NCBI GenBank assembly: GCA_964352625.1
Contig: CAYGSD010000005.1
Span: 62,001 to 126,000, forward strand
DNA: 64,000 bases
Reading direction: 5' to 3'
Origin: JAAEPI01 sp964352625
GTDB lineage: Bacteria > Bacteroidota > Bacteroidia > Cytophagales > Cyclobacteriaceae
Made by a program: the position numbers and the translations under genes. The notes beneath the pieces were generated by a model. The model saw only the letters and a program-made list of their open reading frames with translations, was not told the DNA's origin and did no database searches. Each line of letters starts with the position of its first letter. The first letter of the stretch is position 1. Below, piece by piece: positions 1 to 7,494 of this stretch.

Positions 1-130
1 GTTTGGCCCAACTACTGCTGCCGCTGCGAAGAAGGCAGGCCTGATTACCGATATCATGGCGCCACTCCCTAACGCCCCTTCTATGACCGGTGCTCTGGAA
101 ATGTATATTAAAGAAGCCAACGGAATCTAA
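1..130 (+). CDS. hemD: Uroporphyrinogen-III synthase, C-terminal end (partial)
   Basis: This is the 3' end of a gene that starts left of the window; the first full codon is at position 2 and the TAA stop is at 128-130. The 42 visible residues contain FGPTTAAAAKKAG followed by APLPNAPSMTGALEMYIKEA. That matches the C-terminus of Bacteroidota uroporphyrinogen-III synthases, which cyclise hydroxymethylbilane in tetrapyrrole synthesis. From memory, hemD also sits upstream of gldK in flavobacteria, which supports the call. The active site is outside the window, so this rests on the tail motif and the neighbourhood. Confidence 0.72.
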   Translation, partial: FGPTTAAAAKKAGLITDIMAPLPNAPSMTGALEMYIKEANGI

Positions 131-184
131 GGGAAAAGCACTTCCCATAAGTTATCTTGTTGTTTCTTTGAAAGAAGGACGAAG

Positions 185-1144
185 ATGAGGAAACTAGGTG
201 CTTTACTTCTATTAATATGTTCTGCTCAGTTATCTGCACAGAATGACCCATTCTATAGTCATTACATGTACAACCCGGCCTACTACAACCCAGGTTGGCT
301 AGGGGATGCGAATGGCGCATTTGCTGTTTTTCAGCACAGAAGCCAATGGGCTGGCTATAGCACATCCTTGGATGGAGCGGGTGGAGCACCCACTTCACAG
401 CTTATGACCATTGTTGTTCCAGTAGATGGCGTTATTCACTCGGCAGGAATCAACATGTCCTTCGATAAGGCAGGGGCTGAGTCAATCCTTAAAATACAGG
501 CGGGAGCTTCTTACAATTTCACATTCAATTCGGGGGTGTTGTCCTTAGGAGTAATGCCTGGAGTAGTTACTAGAACGCTGCGGTTTGATCTGCTTCGTTT
601 CAATGATCCCAGCGATCAATTCAATCTTGGGACACGTGAGAGCCAGTCCAAATTCGATCTTGCTGCGGGTGCTTTTTTCAGATCATATTCTGGGTTTTTT
701 GGAGGAGCAGCAATCGACCATATTTTAAAGCCCTCCTTAATTCAGATAGAGGGAGTAGATACAGAACTGAGGGGGAGACTCAAACAGACATTCTATTTTC
801 ACGGAGGAAGAATTTTTGAGGTCAATAGAGACCTAGAGATTACCCCAACAGCAATAGTCAAAACAGATTTATCTGGATATTCTTTTGACATAAGCGGTGT
901 GGCAACTTATAAAGACACGATGTGGGGGGGGCTATCTTTTAGGAAGTCTGAATCAGTGATCGTACTATTAGGATATAATTTACTTGAGAACAAAGAATTG
1001 AAAGTCGGGTATTCATTTGATTATGTTGCCAAGGATCAAGATGCTAAGCAGCCCACTTCTCATGAGATTTTTGTCAGGTATAATTTGCCTTCTTTCGTTT
1101 TGGGAGGTCGAAAAGCAGTGAAAACCCCACGCTTTAGTTTCTAA
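185..1144 (+). CDS. porP: PorP/SprF-family type IX secretion outer-membrane protein
   Basis: Predicted 319-residue outer-membrane beta-barrel of the PorP/SprF family, which links T9SS components or exported adhesins to the outer membrane. Residues 1-19 form a signal peptide ending LSAQ. The mature N-terminus has the family hallmark DPFYSHYMYNPAYYNPGW, followed by a QHRSQWAGYS segment (family RxQW region). The rest alternates short amphipathic strands and ends in aromatic/hydrophobic residues (RFSF). It lies just upstream of gldKLMN, as porP does in Porphyromonas gingivalis, so it is probably the T9SS core paralogue rather than a solitary sprF. A weak purine stretch (GAAGGACGAAG) precedes the ATG. 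Confidence 0.9.
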   Translation: MRKLGALLLLICSAQLSAQNDPFYSHYMYNPAYYNPGWLGDANGAFAVFQHRSQWAGYSTSLDGAGGAPTSQLMTIVVPVDGVIHSAGINMSFDKAGAESILKIQAGASYNFTFNSGVLSLGVMPGVVTRTLRFDLLRFNDPSDQFNLGTRESQSKFDLAAGAFFRSYSGFFGGAAIDHILKPSLIQIEGVDTELRGRLKQTFYFHGGRIFEVNRDLEITPTAIVKTDLSGYSFDISGVATYKDTMWGGLSFRKSESVIVLLGYNLLENKELKVGYSFDYVAKDQDAKQPTSHEIFVRYNLPSFVLGGRKAVKTPRFSF

Positions 1145-1167
1145 TAGTTTCCTCAATTACGAGAAAA

Positions 1168-1200
1168 TTTGCTCAGGAAGCCTGTATACCATTATATTTA
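1168..1200 (+). promoter_or_regulatory. Candidate Bacteroidota-type promoter upstream of gldK
   Basis: TTTG at 1168-1171 and TATATTTA at 1193-1200 are separated by 21 bases. This resembles the Bacteroidota -33 TTTG / -7 TANNTTTG pair with one mismatch in the last base. It lies in the 128-base gap between porP and gldK and would let gldKLMN be transcribed separately from porP. It is assigned by motif only. Confidence 0.33.
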
Positions 1201-1272
1201 GCCCTCTTTACGTACAATAATTGTTGCAAAAGTTTGTTTATTTTACATACTTGCAAGTTCAATCAAGGTGTT

Positions 1273-2304
1273 ATGAATAAAATGCGTGTTAAGTTATCTT
1301 CTCTATTGACGATTGTCATGGGGGCAGCAATATCAAGCTGCGGACTGTTCGGAGGGAACAAAGGTGATCAAGGAGAGCTCCTTGGTGCGCCGGACAGACA
1401 AGGTTGGGAAATGACTAGACCTTATGGTATGGTTACCTGCCCAGCCGGAACGTTTCACATGGGTCAAGCTGACCAGGATGTGGCGGCCACACAAATCAAC
1501 TTCAACAAACAAGTGACCATCGGTCAATTCTTTATGGATGATACCGAGATTACCAACAACGAGTACCGTCAGTTTACTCAAGCGTTGGAATCAGGGACCG
1601 AGCCGTTTACGGCAGCTGGTTTTTCTGTTGAGGATTTGAAGCCGGATACAACAGTTTGGACAACAGACTTCACTCATCACATGGGTGACCCTCTTGTCCA
1701 GTATTATTGGGATCATCCTGCATTCGATGATTTCCCTGTTGTTGGAGTTAGCTGGGAAGCGGCAAGAGTGTTCGCCGACTGGAGAACCCGTCACCTAAAT
1801 GACTACAGAGCTACGGAAGGTCTTCCAAGTATGCCGAATTTCAGATTGCCTTCAGAGGCAGAATGGGAGTATGCAGCTAGAGGTGGAAGAGATATGGCAA
1901 AATACCCATGGGGTAATCCATATGTTAGAAACACAAAGGGATGTCTACTTGCCAACTTTAAGCCAGGGCGTGGTAACTACTATGATGATGGTTATGCTTA
2001 TACCGCCCCAGTAAATACTTACTTCTCTAATGATTTTGGTCTTTACGACATGTCAGGTAATGTGGCTGAGTGGTGCGAGGATGCATACAATCCTGCTGCC
2101 ATGCCATTGGTTTGGGATTTGAACCCTACTTACTTCGATGAAAATGTTGAGCATAAAGTGATCCGAGGCGGATCTTGGAAAGACATTGCTTACTACCTTG
2201 AAACAGGTACTAGGACTTACGACCATAAAAAAGCAAAACGATCTTCAATTGGCTTCCGCTGCGCAATGACGTACTTGGGAAGATCAGGAGGATATGAATT
2301 TTAA
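1273..2304 (+). CDS. gldK: GldK/PorK type IX secretion lipoprotein (FGE-sulfatase fold)
   Basis: 343-residue outer-membrane lipoprotein of the T9SS and gliding machinery; the family forms periplasmic rings with GldN. The start at 1273 is chosen because AAGGTG lies 4-9 bases upstream and the protein then opens with a clean lipoprotein signal (MNKMRVK... AISSC, lipid-acceptor Cys near residue 22). The longer reading from 1234 would spoil that signal. The body is a formylglycine-generating-enzyme-like fold: MVTCPAGTFHMG, the FMDDTEITNNEYRQF segment, RLPSEAEWEYAARGG, and the terminal VIRGGSWKD / GFRCAM blocks. It is first of the tight gldK-L-M-N series. Confidence 0.95.
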   Translation: MNKMRVKLSSLLTIVMGAAISSCGLFGGNKGDQGELLGAPDRQGWEMTRPYGMVTCPAGTFHMGQADQDVAATQINFNKQVTIGQFFMDDTEITNNEYRQFTQALESGTEPFTAAGFSVEDLKPDTTVWTTDFTHHMGDPLVQYYWDHPAFDDFPVVGVSWEAARVFADWRTRHLNDYRATEGLPSMPNFRLPSEAEWEYAARGGRDMAKYPWGNPYVRNTKGCLLANFKPGRGNYYDDGYAYTAPVNTYFSNDFGLYDMSGNVAEWCEDAYNPAAMPLVWDLNPTYFDENVEHKVIRGGSWKDIAYYLETGTRTYDHKKAKRSSIGFRCAMTYLGRSGGYEF

Positions 2305-2332
2305 TTATATACTAACCTAAATACTAAATAAA

Positions 2333-3163
2333 ATGAGTAAAAAAGGCGGATTTCAGGAACTACTGTTCAAAACCATAATGCCGAAAGTATACGGTATTGG
2401 TGCTGCAGTTGTAATTGTTGGTGCAATGTTTAAAATTTTGCACTTACCAGGAGCAGGGTTAATGCTTGGTGTAGGTCTTACTACTGAAGCAATCATTTTC
2501 CTTCTCAGTGCATTCGAACCAGCACACAGAGACCCAGATTGGGCGAAAGTATACCCAGAACTTGCTGATGATTACGACGGTCCTTCCGCCGCTCCGAGAG
2601 CTGTTGCTGCGCCTCAAGCCACAGGTGCTTCTGCACAAATGGACAAAATGTTAGCTGAGGCTAAAGTTGGTCCTGATTTGGTTAAGAGTCTTGGAGATGG
2701 AATGAGAAACTTGGCTGAATCAGCTAAGAAAATGTCAAACCTTAGCGATGCTGCCGTAGCTACAAATGAGTACGCTGGAAATGTGAAAAAAGCTTCTGCT
2801 TCTTTGACTGAAATGAACAAGTCTTACTCTTCTGCAATGGAAGGAATGAAAGGCTTTGCCAATGCTGCAACTGATACTAAAGAGTATCACGCTCAAGTTC
2901 AAAATGTAACTAAGAGCCTAGGTGCGTTGAACGCAGTATATGAAATGGAATTGAAGGACGCTCAGAGCCACACTAAAGCTTTGAATAAATTCTATTCTAA
3001 CATCAGTGGTGCGCTTGAAAGCATGGCTGAGGCTGGAAAAGAAACATCTGCATTTCAAGCAGAGCTTAATAAGTTGACATCTAACATCTCGTCTCTCAAC
3101 AGAGTGTACGGAAACATGTTGACAGCCATGAAGGGCGGAGGATCAACTCCAAGTGCTAATTAA
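2333..3163 (+). CDS. gldL: GldL/PorL type IX secretion inner-membrane motor protein
   Basis: 276-residue inner-membrane protein that forms, with GldM, the proton-driven motor of the T9SS. Two transmembrane helices lie at about residues 18-37 and 41-61. The charged residues K34 and E52 within this membrane pair, and E62 just after it, correspond by local context (GAMFKI, GLTTEAIIF, SAFEP) to the Lys/Glu residues known to matter for proton flow in GldL. Residues from about 95 onward are Ala/Ser/Lys-rich and heptad-like, consistent with the cytoplasmic coiled-coil tail. It sits 28 bases after gldK and 22 before gldM, so co-transcription is very likely. Confidence 0.95.
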   Translation: MSKKGGFQELLFKTIMPKVYGIGAAVVIVGAMFKILHLPGAGLMLGVGLTTEAIIFLLSAFEPAHRDPDWAKVYPELADDYDGPSAAPRAVAAPQATGASAQMDKMLAEAKVGPDLVKSLGDGMRNLAESAKKMSNLSDAAVATNEYAGNVKKASASLTEMNKSYSSAMEGMKGFANAATDTKEYHAQVQNVTKSLGALNAVYEMELKDAQSHTKALNKFYSNISGALESMAEAGKETSAFQAELNKLTSNISSLNRVYGNMLTAMKGGGSTPSAN

Positions 3164-3185
3164 TAACCTTAAAAGCTAAAAAATT

Positions 3186-4829
3186 ATGTCCGGAGGAAAA
3201 GAAACAGGACGGCAGAAAATGATCGGGATGATGTACTTAGTACTGACTGCTTTGTTGGCACTGAATGTTAGTTCCACGGTCATTGAAAAGTTCATCTTTC
3301 TAAACGATAGTTTAGAGCGTGCGAATGCCGAAGCGGAGCAGAGGAATGTTGAAATTCTTGAGGCAATGCGAGAATCTGTCAAGGAAAAGGGTAATAAGCC
3401 TGAAGACGTTGCAGTTATCAAAGCAAGTGATGAGCTGAGAGCAAAAACCGCTGAAGTTGTCAAAAGACTAGCTGAATATAAAGCAGAGTTTATTGAAGAA
3501 ACCGGTGGTTATGAAGAAGGCTTTGAAGGGAATGTTCACCATTTGAAGGGCAAGACTAACTACGATGGAGTTGGTCATTATATGATGCCAATTGAAGAAG
3601 GTGGCCAGGGCCATGGAAAGGAAATGAAGGCGGTACTAGCTGATTATACAGAATTCGTCAAGAATTTGTTGTCATCGCAAGCTGCTCCAGAATCGGTAAT
3701 CAGTCATTTCAAGAATATCACCCCTGATGCAGAGGAAGATCCAGTTTATAGGGAAGATCCAAACCAAGAAGGCAAGAAGTGGTCACAGTTGGCATTTGAG
3801 TATTCGCCTACTCATGCAGGGTTAGCAACTGTGAGTGAACTTCAGGCAGAGGTTTTAGGATTTGAGACTCGGGGGCTTGATTACTTAAAGACTCGTACCG
3901 GATTAACTGAAATCATTTTCGATGACATCAAGGCCATGGTAATGCCTGTGTCACAATACGTCGTATCTGGAAGTACATATGAAGCTGAAATGTTTGTTGC
4001 TGCTTCTTCCAAAAGCGCAAAACCACAAATGACGTACAATGGGACTCCAATAGAAGTAGATGCAACTGGAACTGGAAAAGTTTCATTCCCAGTTAATATG
4101 AACGGAGGTACTGCTGAAGGAAATGGTGTTGTCAAGAAAACATTTGAGGCTGCAATTAAAGTAGCGACCGCAGGCGGTGATACTACTTTCACAAATACAA
4201 TCGAATATTACGTAGTAAAGCCGGCCATTGTAATTAGCTCTAATACAGCTGTATCACTTTACAGAAACTGTGCGAATGAAGTAAGGGTAGACGTTCCTGG
4301 CCTTTCAGGTAATTATAACCCGTCATTTGGTGGTTCTGGTGCTCAGTTCATCAAAGGAGGATCTGCTGGTGAATTGAACATTGTTCCTGATGCCAGATCT
4401 AGAAAGGTGGTAATGTCTGTGAGCAATGGTGGACAGAAAATTGGAGATAAGGAGTTTGGTGTGAAGGAAATCCCTGCACCAGAGATTGTTGTGAAGAATG
4501 GTAATACTACTGTAACTCCAAACCAACCAATAGCAACAGGAACAACCGCTTTGCGAGTGGATGCTGTGCCAGATTCAGACTTTGCTTCAGGACACCCTAA
4601 GGACGCAAGATTTGTTGTGCTTCAAGGAGAGGCGTCCCTTTTGAGTGGAGGTCTTGTTAGAAGAAAAATTCCATTTAGAAATGGTCAGCTTGATTTAAGA
4701 AGTATCGCATCGAATGTAAGAAAAGGTGACGCTTTGGTAATCGAGATACAAAGAGTAGGTCGTCGAAACTTCCAGGATAAGGATGAAAATTTCCCGAAGT
4801 TCCAGAAGTTCGTGACGGTTACTTATTAA
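3186..4829 (+). CDS. gldM: GldM/PorM type IX secretion motor shaft protein
   Basis: 547-residue protein with one N-terminal transmembrane helix (about residues 15-31, MIGMMYLVLTALLALNVSS) and a very long periplasmic part. The family forms the dimeric shaft that transmits motor movement from GldL to the GldK/GldN ring. The opening MSGGKETGRQKMIGMMYLVLTALLALN is the characteristic GldM start. A helical region covers about residues 32-230, followed by Gly/Thr-rich beta domains from about 240 to the end (VVKPAIVISSNTAVSLYRNCAN, then a C-terminal QRVGRRNF segment). It is slightly longer than the roughly 510 residues of F. johnsoniae GldM. AGGAAA-like purines precede the start. Confidence 0.95.
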   Translation: MSGGKETGRQKMIGMMYLVLTALLALNVSSTVIEKFIFLNDSLERANAEAEQRNVEILEAMRESVKEKGNKPEDVAVIKASDELRAKTAEVVKRLAEYKAEFIEETGGYEEGFEGNVHHLKGKTNYDGVGHYMMPIEEGGQGHGKEMKAVLADYTEFVKNLLSSQAAPESVISHFKNITPDAEEDPVYREDPNQEGKKWSQLAFEYSPTHAGLATVSELQAEVLGFETRGLDYLKTRTGLTEIIFDDIKAMVMPVSQYVVSGSTYEAEMFVAASSKSAKPQMTYNGTPIEVDATGTGKVSFPVNMNGGTAEGNGVVKKTFEAAIKVATAGGDTTFTNTIEYYVVKPAIVISSNTAVSLYRNCANEVRVDVPGLSGNYNPSFGGSGAQFIKGGSAGELNIVPDARSRKVVMSVSNGGQKIGDKEFGVKEIPAPEIVVKNGNTTVTPNQPIATGTTALRVDAVPDSDFASGHPKDARFVVLQGEASLLSGGLVRRKIPFRNGQLDLRSIASNVRKGDALVIEIQRVGRRNFQDKDENFPKFQKFVTVTY

Positions 4830-4845
4830 AGTAAAATTCAGAGGT

Positions 4846-5661
4846 ATGAAACGAATTTGTTATGTGTTTTTAGTGGCTTTGATTGGGATTGGTGGTGCGA
4901 ATGCACAAGATTCTAATAACAAGCCTGAGGTAAATGAGATTTACAAGATGTTCTCCAAGACTATGACGAGGAGAATGGATCTTGAGGTGAAGCAAAACCG
5001 CCCTTTCTTTTCTAGAAACGGGGAAATTTCAAGGTTACTTATTGAGGCAATGAACGCCGGCGATCTGAAGGTCTATCGATCTGACAGTTGCTTGAATGTA
5101 ATGCCTGATAGTACGCTTCAGAAGAATTTGGCGTATACAGTGACTCAGCAGGTTCCTGAGGATCCAAATGATCCTTATTCTCCAATGATCACAAAGGATG
5201 TTACCACTGTCATTCCTGAAAACTTGTTCTCAGTAATGTACATTAAGGAAGATGTCATTTTTGATAGAAATAGATCTAGAATGTACTGGTACATCAGAAC
5301 GCTTACGCTAACTGTGCCGGGTAAGCCAGAATACGTAAATCAGTACGGAATAACCGGTGAGTTGAGTAATGTGCTTCACTTCAAATATGATGAGGTAGTG
5401 GAAGTTTTGAGAAGTGAGAAGTACGCTGATCGAGCAATTTGGTATAATAGTCAAAACATTGCTTCGCACAGAAACATGTCAGATGCTATGGAGTTGCGCC
5501 TATTCAGTGCTCCAATCATTAAGGTTGCGAATAATCAAGACCTTGACATCAGACAACAGTATCGTGAGCAAATTGCCAAGGATCCTATGCAAGCCTTGTT
5601 GATTCAGCAGCAGCTTGAGTACGATTTGGCTGAGTATGAAGCTGAGTTGTGGTCATACTAA
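4846..5661 (+). CDS. gldN: GldN/PorN periplasmic type IX secretion protein
   Basis: 271-residue secreted periplasmic protein; GldN partners with GldK in the T9SS ring. A signal peptide spans residues 1-20 (MKRICYVFLVALIGIGGANA, then Q). Diagnostic stretches include TMTRRMDLEVKQNRPFF, LLIEAMNAGDLKVY and EDVIFDRNRSRMYWYIRTL. The C-terminal half ends in Gln/Glu-rich helices (LLIQQQLEYDLAEYEAEL). It begins 16 bases after the gldM stop with GAGGT as a plausible ribosome site, and the operon ends at the hairpin at 5678-5709. Confidence 0.94.
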   Translation: MKRICYVFLVALIGIGGANAQDSNNKPEVNEIYKMFSKTMTRRMDLEVKQNRPFFSRNGEISRLLIEAMNAGDLKVYRSDSCLNVMPDSTLQKNLAYTVTQQVPEDPNDPYSPMITKDVTTVIPENLFSVMYIKEDVIFDRNRSRMYWYIRTLTLTVPGKPEYVNQYGITGELSNVLHFKYDEVVEVLRSEKYADRAIWYNSQNIASHRNMSDAMELRLFSAPIIKVANNQDLDIRQQYREQIAKDPMQALLIQQQLEYDLAEYEAELWSY

Positions 5662-5677
5662 AAGCACTAAAACGAAT

Positions 5678-5709
5678 AAAAAAGAGGATCAGATTTGATC
5701 CTCTTTTTT
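5678..5709. terminator. Bidirectional terminator between gldN and uvrC
   Basis: A perfect 13-bp stem (AAAAAAGAGGATC at 5678-5690, GATCCTCTTTTTT at 5697-5709) encloses a six-base loop. The stem gives a U-run on both strands, so it can stop gldN transcripts on plus and uvrC transcripts on minus. The uvrC stop codon (5689-5691) lies inside the stem and loop. Confidence 0.85.
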
Positions 5710-7494
5710 GTTTAAGGCTTTAGATACTATTTGTGCTTTGCTTAGGCCGATGAATTGAGCCAACTCCGTTATAGACGCTTTTCGAATTCTATCTACACTC
5801 TTTAATTGATTGAGAAGAATATTGCGTGTTTTGTCTCCTATTCCATGAATGCTGTCAAGTTCCGAAACTGTTTGTGTGTTACTTCTGCTATCTCTATGGA
5901 ATGTAATTGCAAACCTGTGCGCCTCGTCTCGTATTCGCTGCAGAAGTTTAAGGGAAAGGGACTTCTTGTTGATATGGAGTGGGAAAGGGTCATTAGGTAA
6001 ATATATTTCCTCAAGCTTTTTGGCAATACCAATTATTGGTAGCTCACCGTATAAGTCAAGTTCTTTTAGTGCCTCGCAAGCTGCACTTAGCTGACCTTTA
6101 CCTCCATCTATTACAATAAGTTGCGGTAGCGGTAGCTGTTCTTCAACCAGTCGCCTATACCTTCTGGTTACAATTTCTTTCATTGACAGAAAGTCATCAG
6201 GGCCTTCTACCGTTTTAATCCTGAATTTTCTATAGTCTTTTTTTGAGGGTCGCGCATTCTTAAAACAGACCATGGAAGCCACGGGGTTGGAGCCTTGAAT
6301 ATTAGAATTGTCGAAGCATTCAATGTGCTTTGGGACTTCTTCAAGTGAAAGATCTTCTTGAAGCTGGGCAAGGGTTTTATCGGTGAGCGTGGGGGCTTGA
6401 TTCGCGCTTTCTTTTCGGTAGAATTTTACATTCTTTAATGACAGATCGACCAGCTTTCGTTTGTCTCCAATTTTGGGAACCGAAACACTGACGTCTTCCC
6501 ATGTGTCAACTTTGATATTGGTCAAGATGGTTTTGCTATCACTTTCAAACTTTCGTCGTAGGTTGAACATGACCAGTGGGAGTATTTCCGCCTCGCTTTC
6601 ATCAAGCTTTCTTTTGACTTCAATCGTTTCTGATTGCTTTATAGCACCCTCCTCAATTTTCATGTAATTAATAAAGGACTTGTTGTTATCAGATTCAATG
6701 GTGAAAATGTCCGTTTGCGTAATTTGAGGATTGGCCACAAGGGATCGTGATTGGAAACTCTCCAACGACTCTATTTTTTCCTTAAGAACTTGTGCATCCT
6801 CGTAGCGCAAATCTTGCACCGCTAGATTTAGCGATTCTTTAAAACTTGTTTTGACCGGAAAAAGATTCCCTTTCAGGATGTGTCTAATTTCGGCAATATC
6901 ACTTAGGTAGCTGTCTTCCGATTGGAAGCCGACGCAAGGCCCCTTACAGTTTTTGATATGATATTCAAGGCATACACTGAATTTACCCGACTCTACATTC
7001 TTTTCGGAGAGAGTCAACGAGCAAGTCCTGATTTTATATAGTTTCTTAACTAGGCGTAGTACATTGTTCATGGCTCTCACACTCGTGAATGGCCCAAAGT
7101 ATTCGCCTTTTTTAGGATTGACACGACGCGTCGATAACACCTTTGGAAATCGTTCTTTGGTAATGCAGACATAAGGATAGCTTTTGCCGTCCTTGAGCAT
7201 AATGTTAAACCTTGGCTGATTTTCCTTGATCAACGAATTTTCTAGAACGAGCGCCTCGTACTCATTATTTACAATGACGAATTCAATCTCGGTCACCTCT
7301 CGAACCAAGCGCGCGGTTTTGAGCGTGTGGTTGGTTCCGGATAGAAAGTAACTTGATACCCGCTTGCGTAGGTTCTTTGCCTTTCCAACGTAAATAATGA
7401 TTCCTTCTTTGTTTAGGTATTTATAGACCCCTGGTGAGCTTGGGACTTTGCGAAAATCATCTTTATGAAAACGTTGAAAGTTCCATGTTTCCAT
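5689..7494 (-). CDS. uvrC: UvrABC excinuclease subunit C
   Basis: About 601-residue nucleotide-excision-repair nuclease making the dual incisions with UvrA/UvrB. Domains in order: GIY-YIG nuclease at about residues 15-95 (PGVYKYLNKEG, IYVGKAKNLRKRV), a Cys-rich patch (RTCSLTL, CLEYHIKNCKGPC), a UVR-like segment near 210 (LRYEDAQVLKEKIESLESF), an RNase-H-like endonuclease (ECFDNSNIQGSNPVASMV, VIDGGKGQLSAA) and a C-terminal helix-hairpin-helix (LDSIHGIGDKTRNILL). The ATG at 7494 is preferred over the TTG one codon earlier: it forms a TGATG overlap with the upstream penicillin-binding protein stop, implying translational coupling. Length is normal for the family. Confidence 0.96.
   Translation of the reverse strand: METWNFQRFHKDDFRKVPSSPGVYKYLNKEGIIIYVGKAKNLRKRVSSYFLSGTNHTLKTARLVREVTEIEFVIVNNEYEALVLENSLIKENQPRFNIMLKDGKSYPYVCITKERFPKVLSTRRVNPKKGEYFGPFTSVRAMNNVLRLVKKLYKIRTCSLTLSEKNVESGKFSVCLEYHIKNCKGPCVGFQSEDSYLSDIAEIRHILKGNLFPVKTSFKESLNLAVQDLRYEDAQVLKEKIESLESFQSRSLVANPQITQTDIFTIESDNNKSFINYMKIEEGAIKQSETIEVKRKLDESEAEILPLVMFNLRRKFESDSKTILTNIKVDTWEDVSVSVPKIGDKRKLVDLSLKNVKFYRKESANQAPTLTDKTLAQLQEDLSLEEVPKHIECFDNSNIQGSNPVASMVCFKNARPSKKDYRKFRIKTVEGPDDFLSMKEIVTRRYRRLVEEQLPLPQLIVIDGGKGQLSAACEALKELDLYGELPIIGIAKKLEEIYLPNDPFPLHINKKSLSLKLLQRIRDEAHRFAITFHRDSRSNTQTVSELDSIHGIGDKTRNILLNQLKSVDRIRKASITELAQFIGLSKAQIVSKALNKKEDQI

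Noticed and set aside
1234..1272. N-terminal extension of gldK
   Set aside because: It would put 13 residues before the lipoprotein signal peptide, and a ribosome site is present just ahead of the ATG at 1273.
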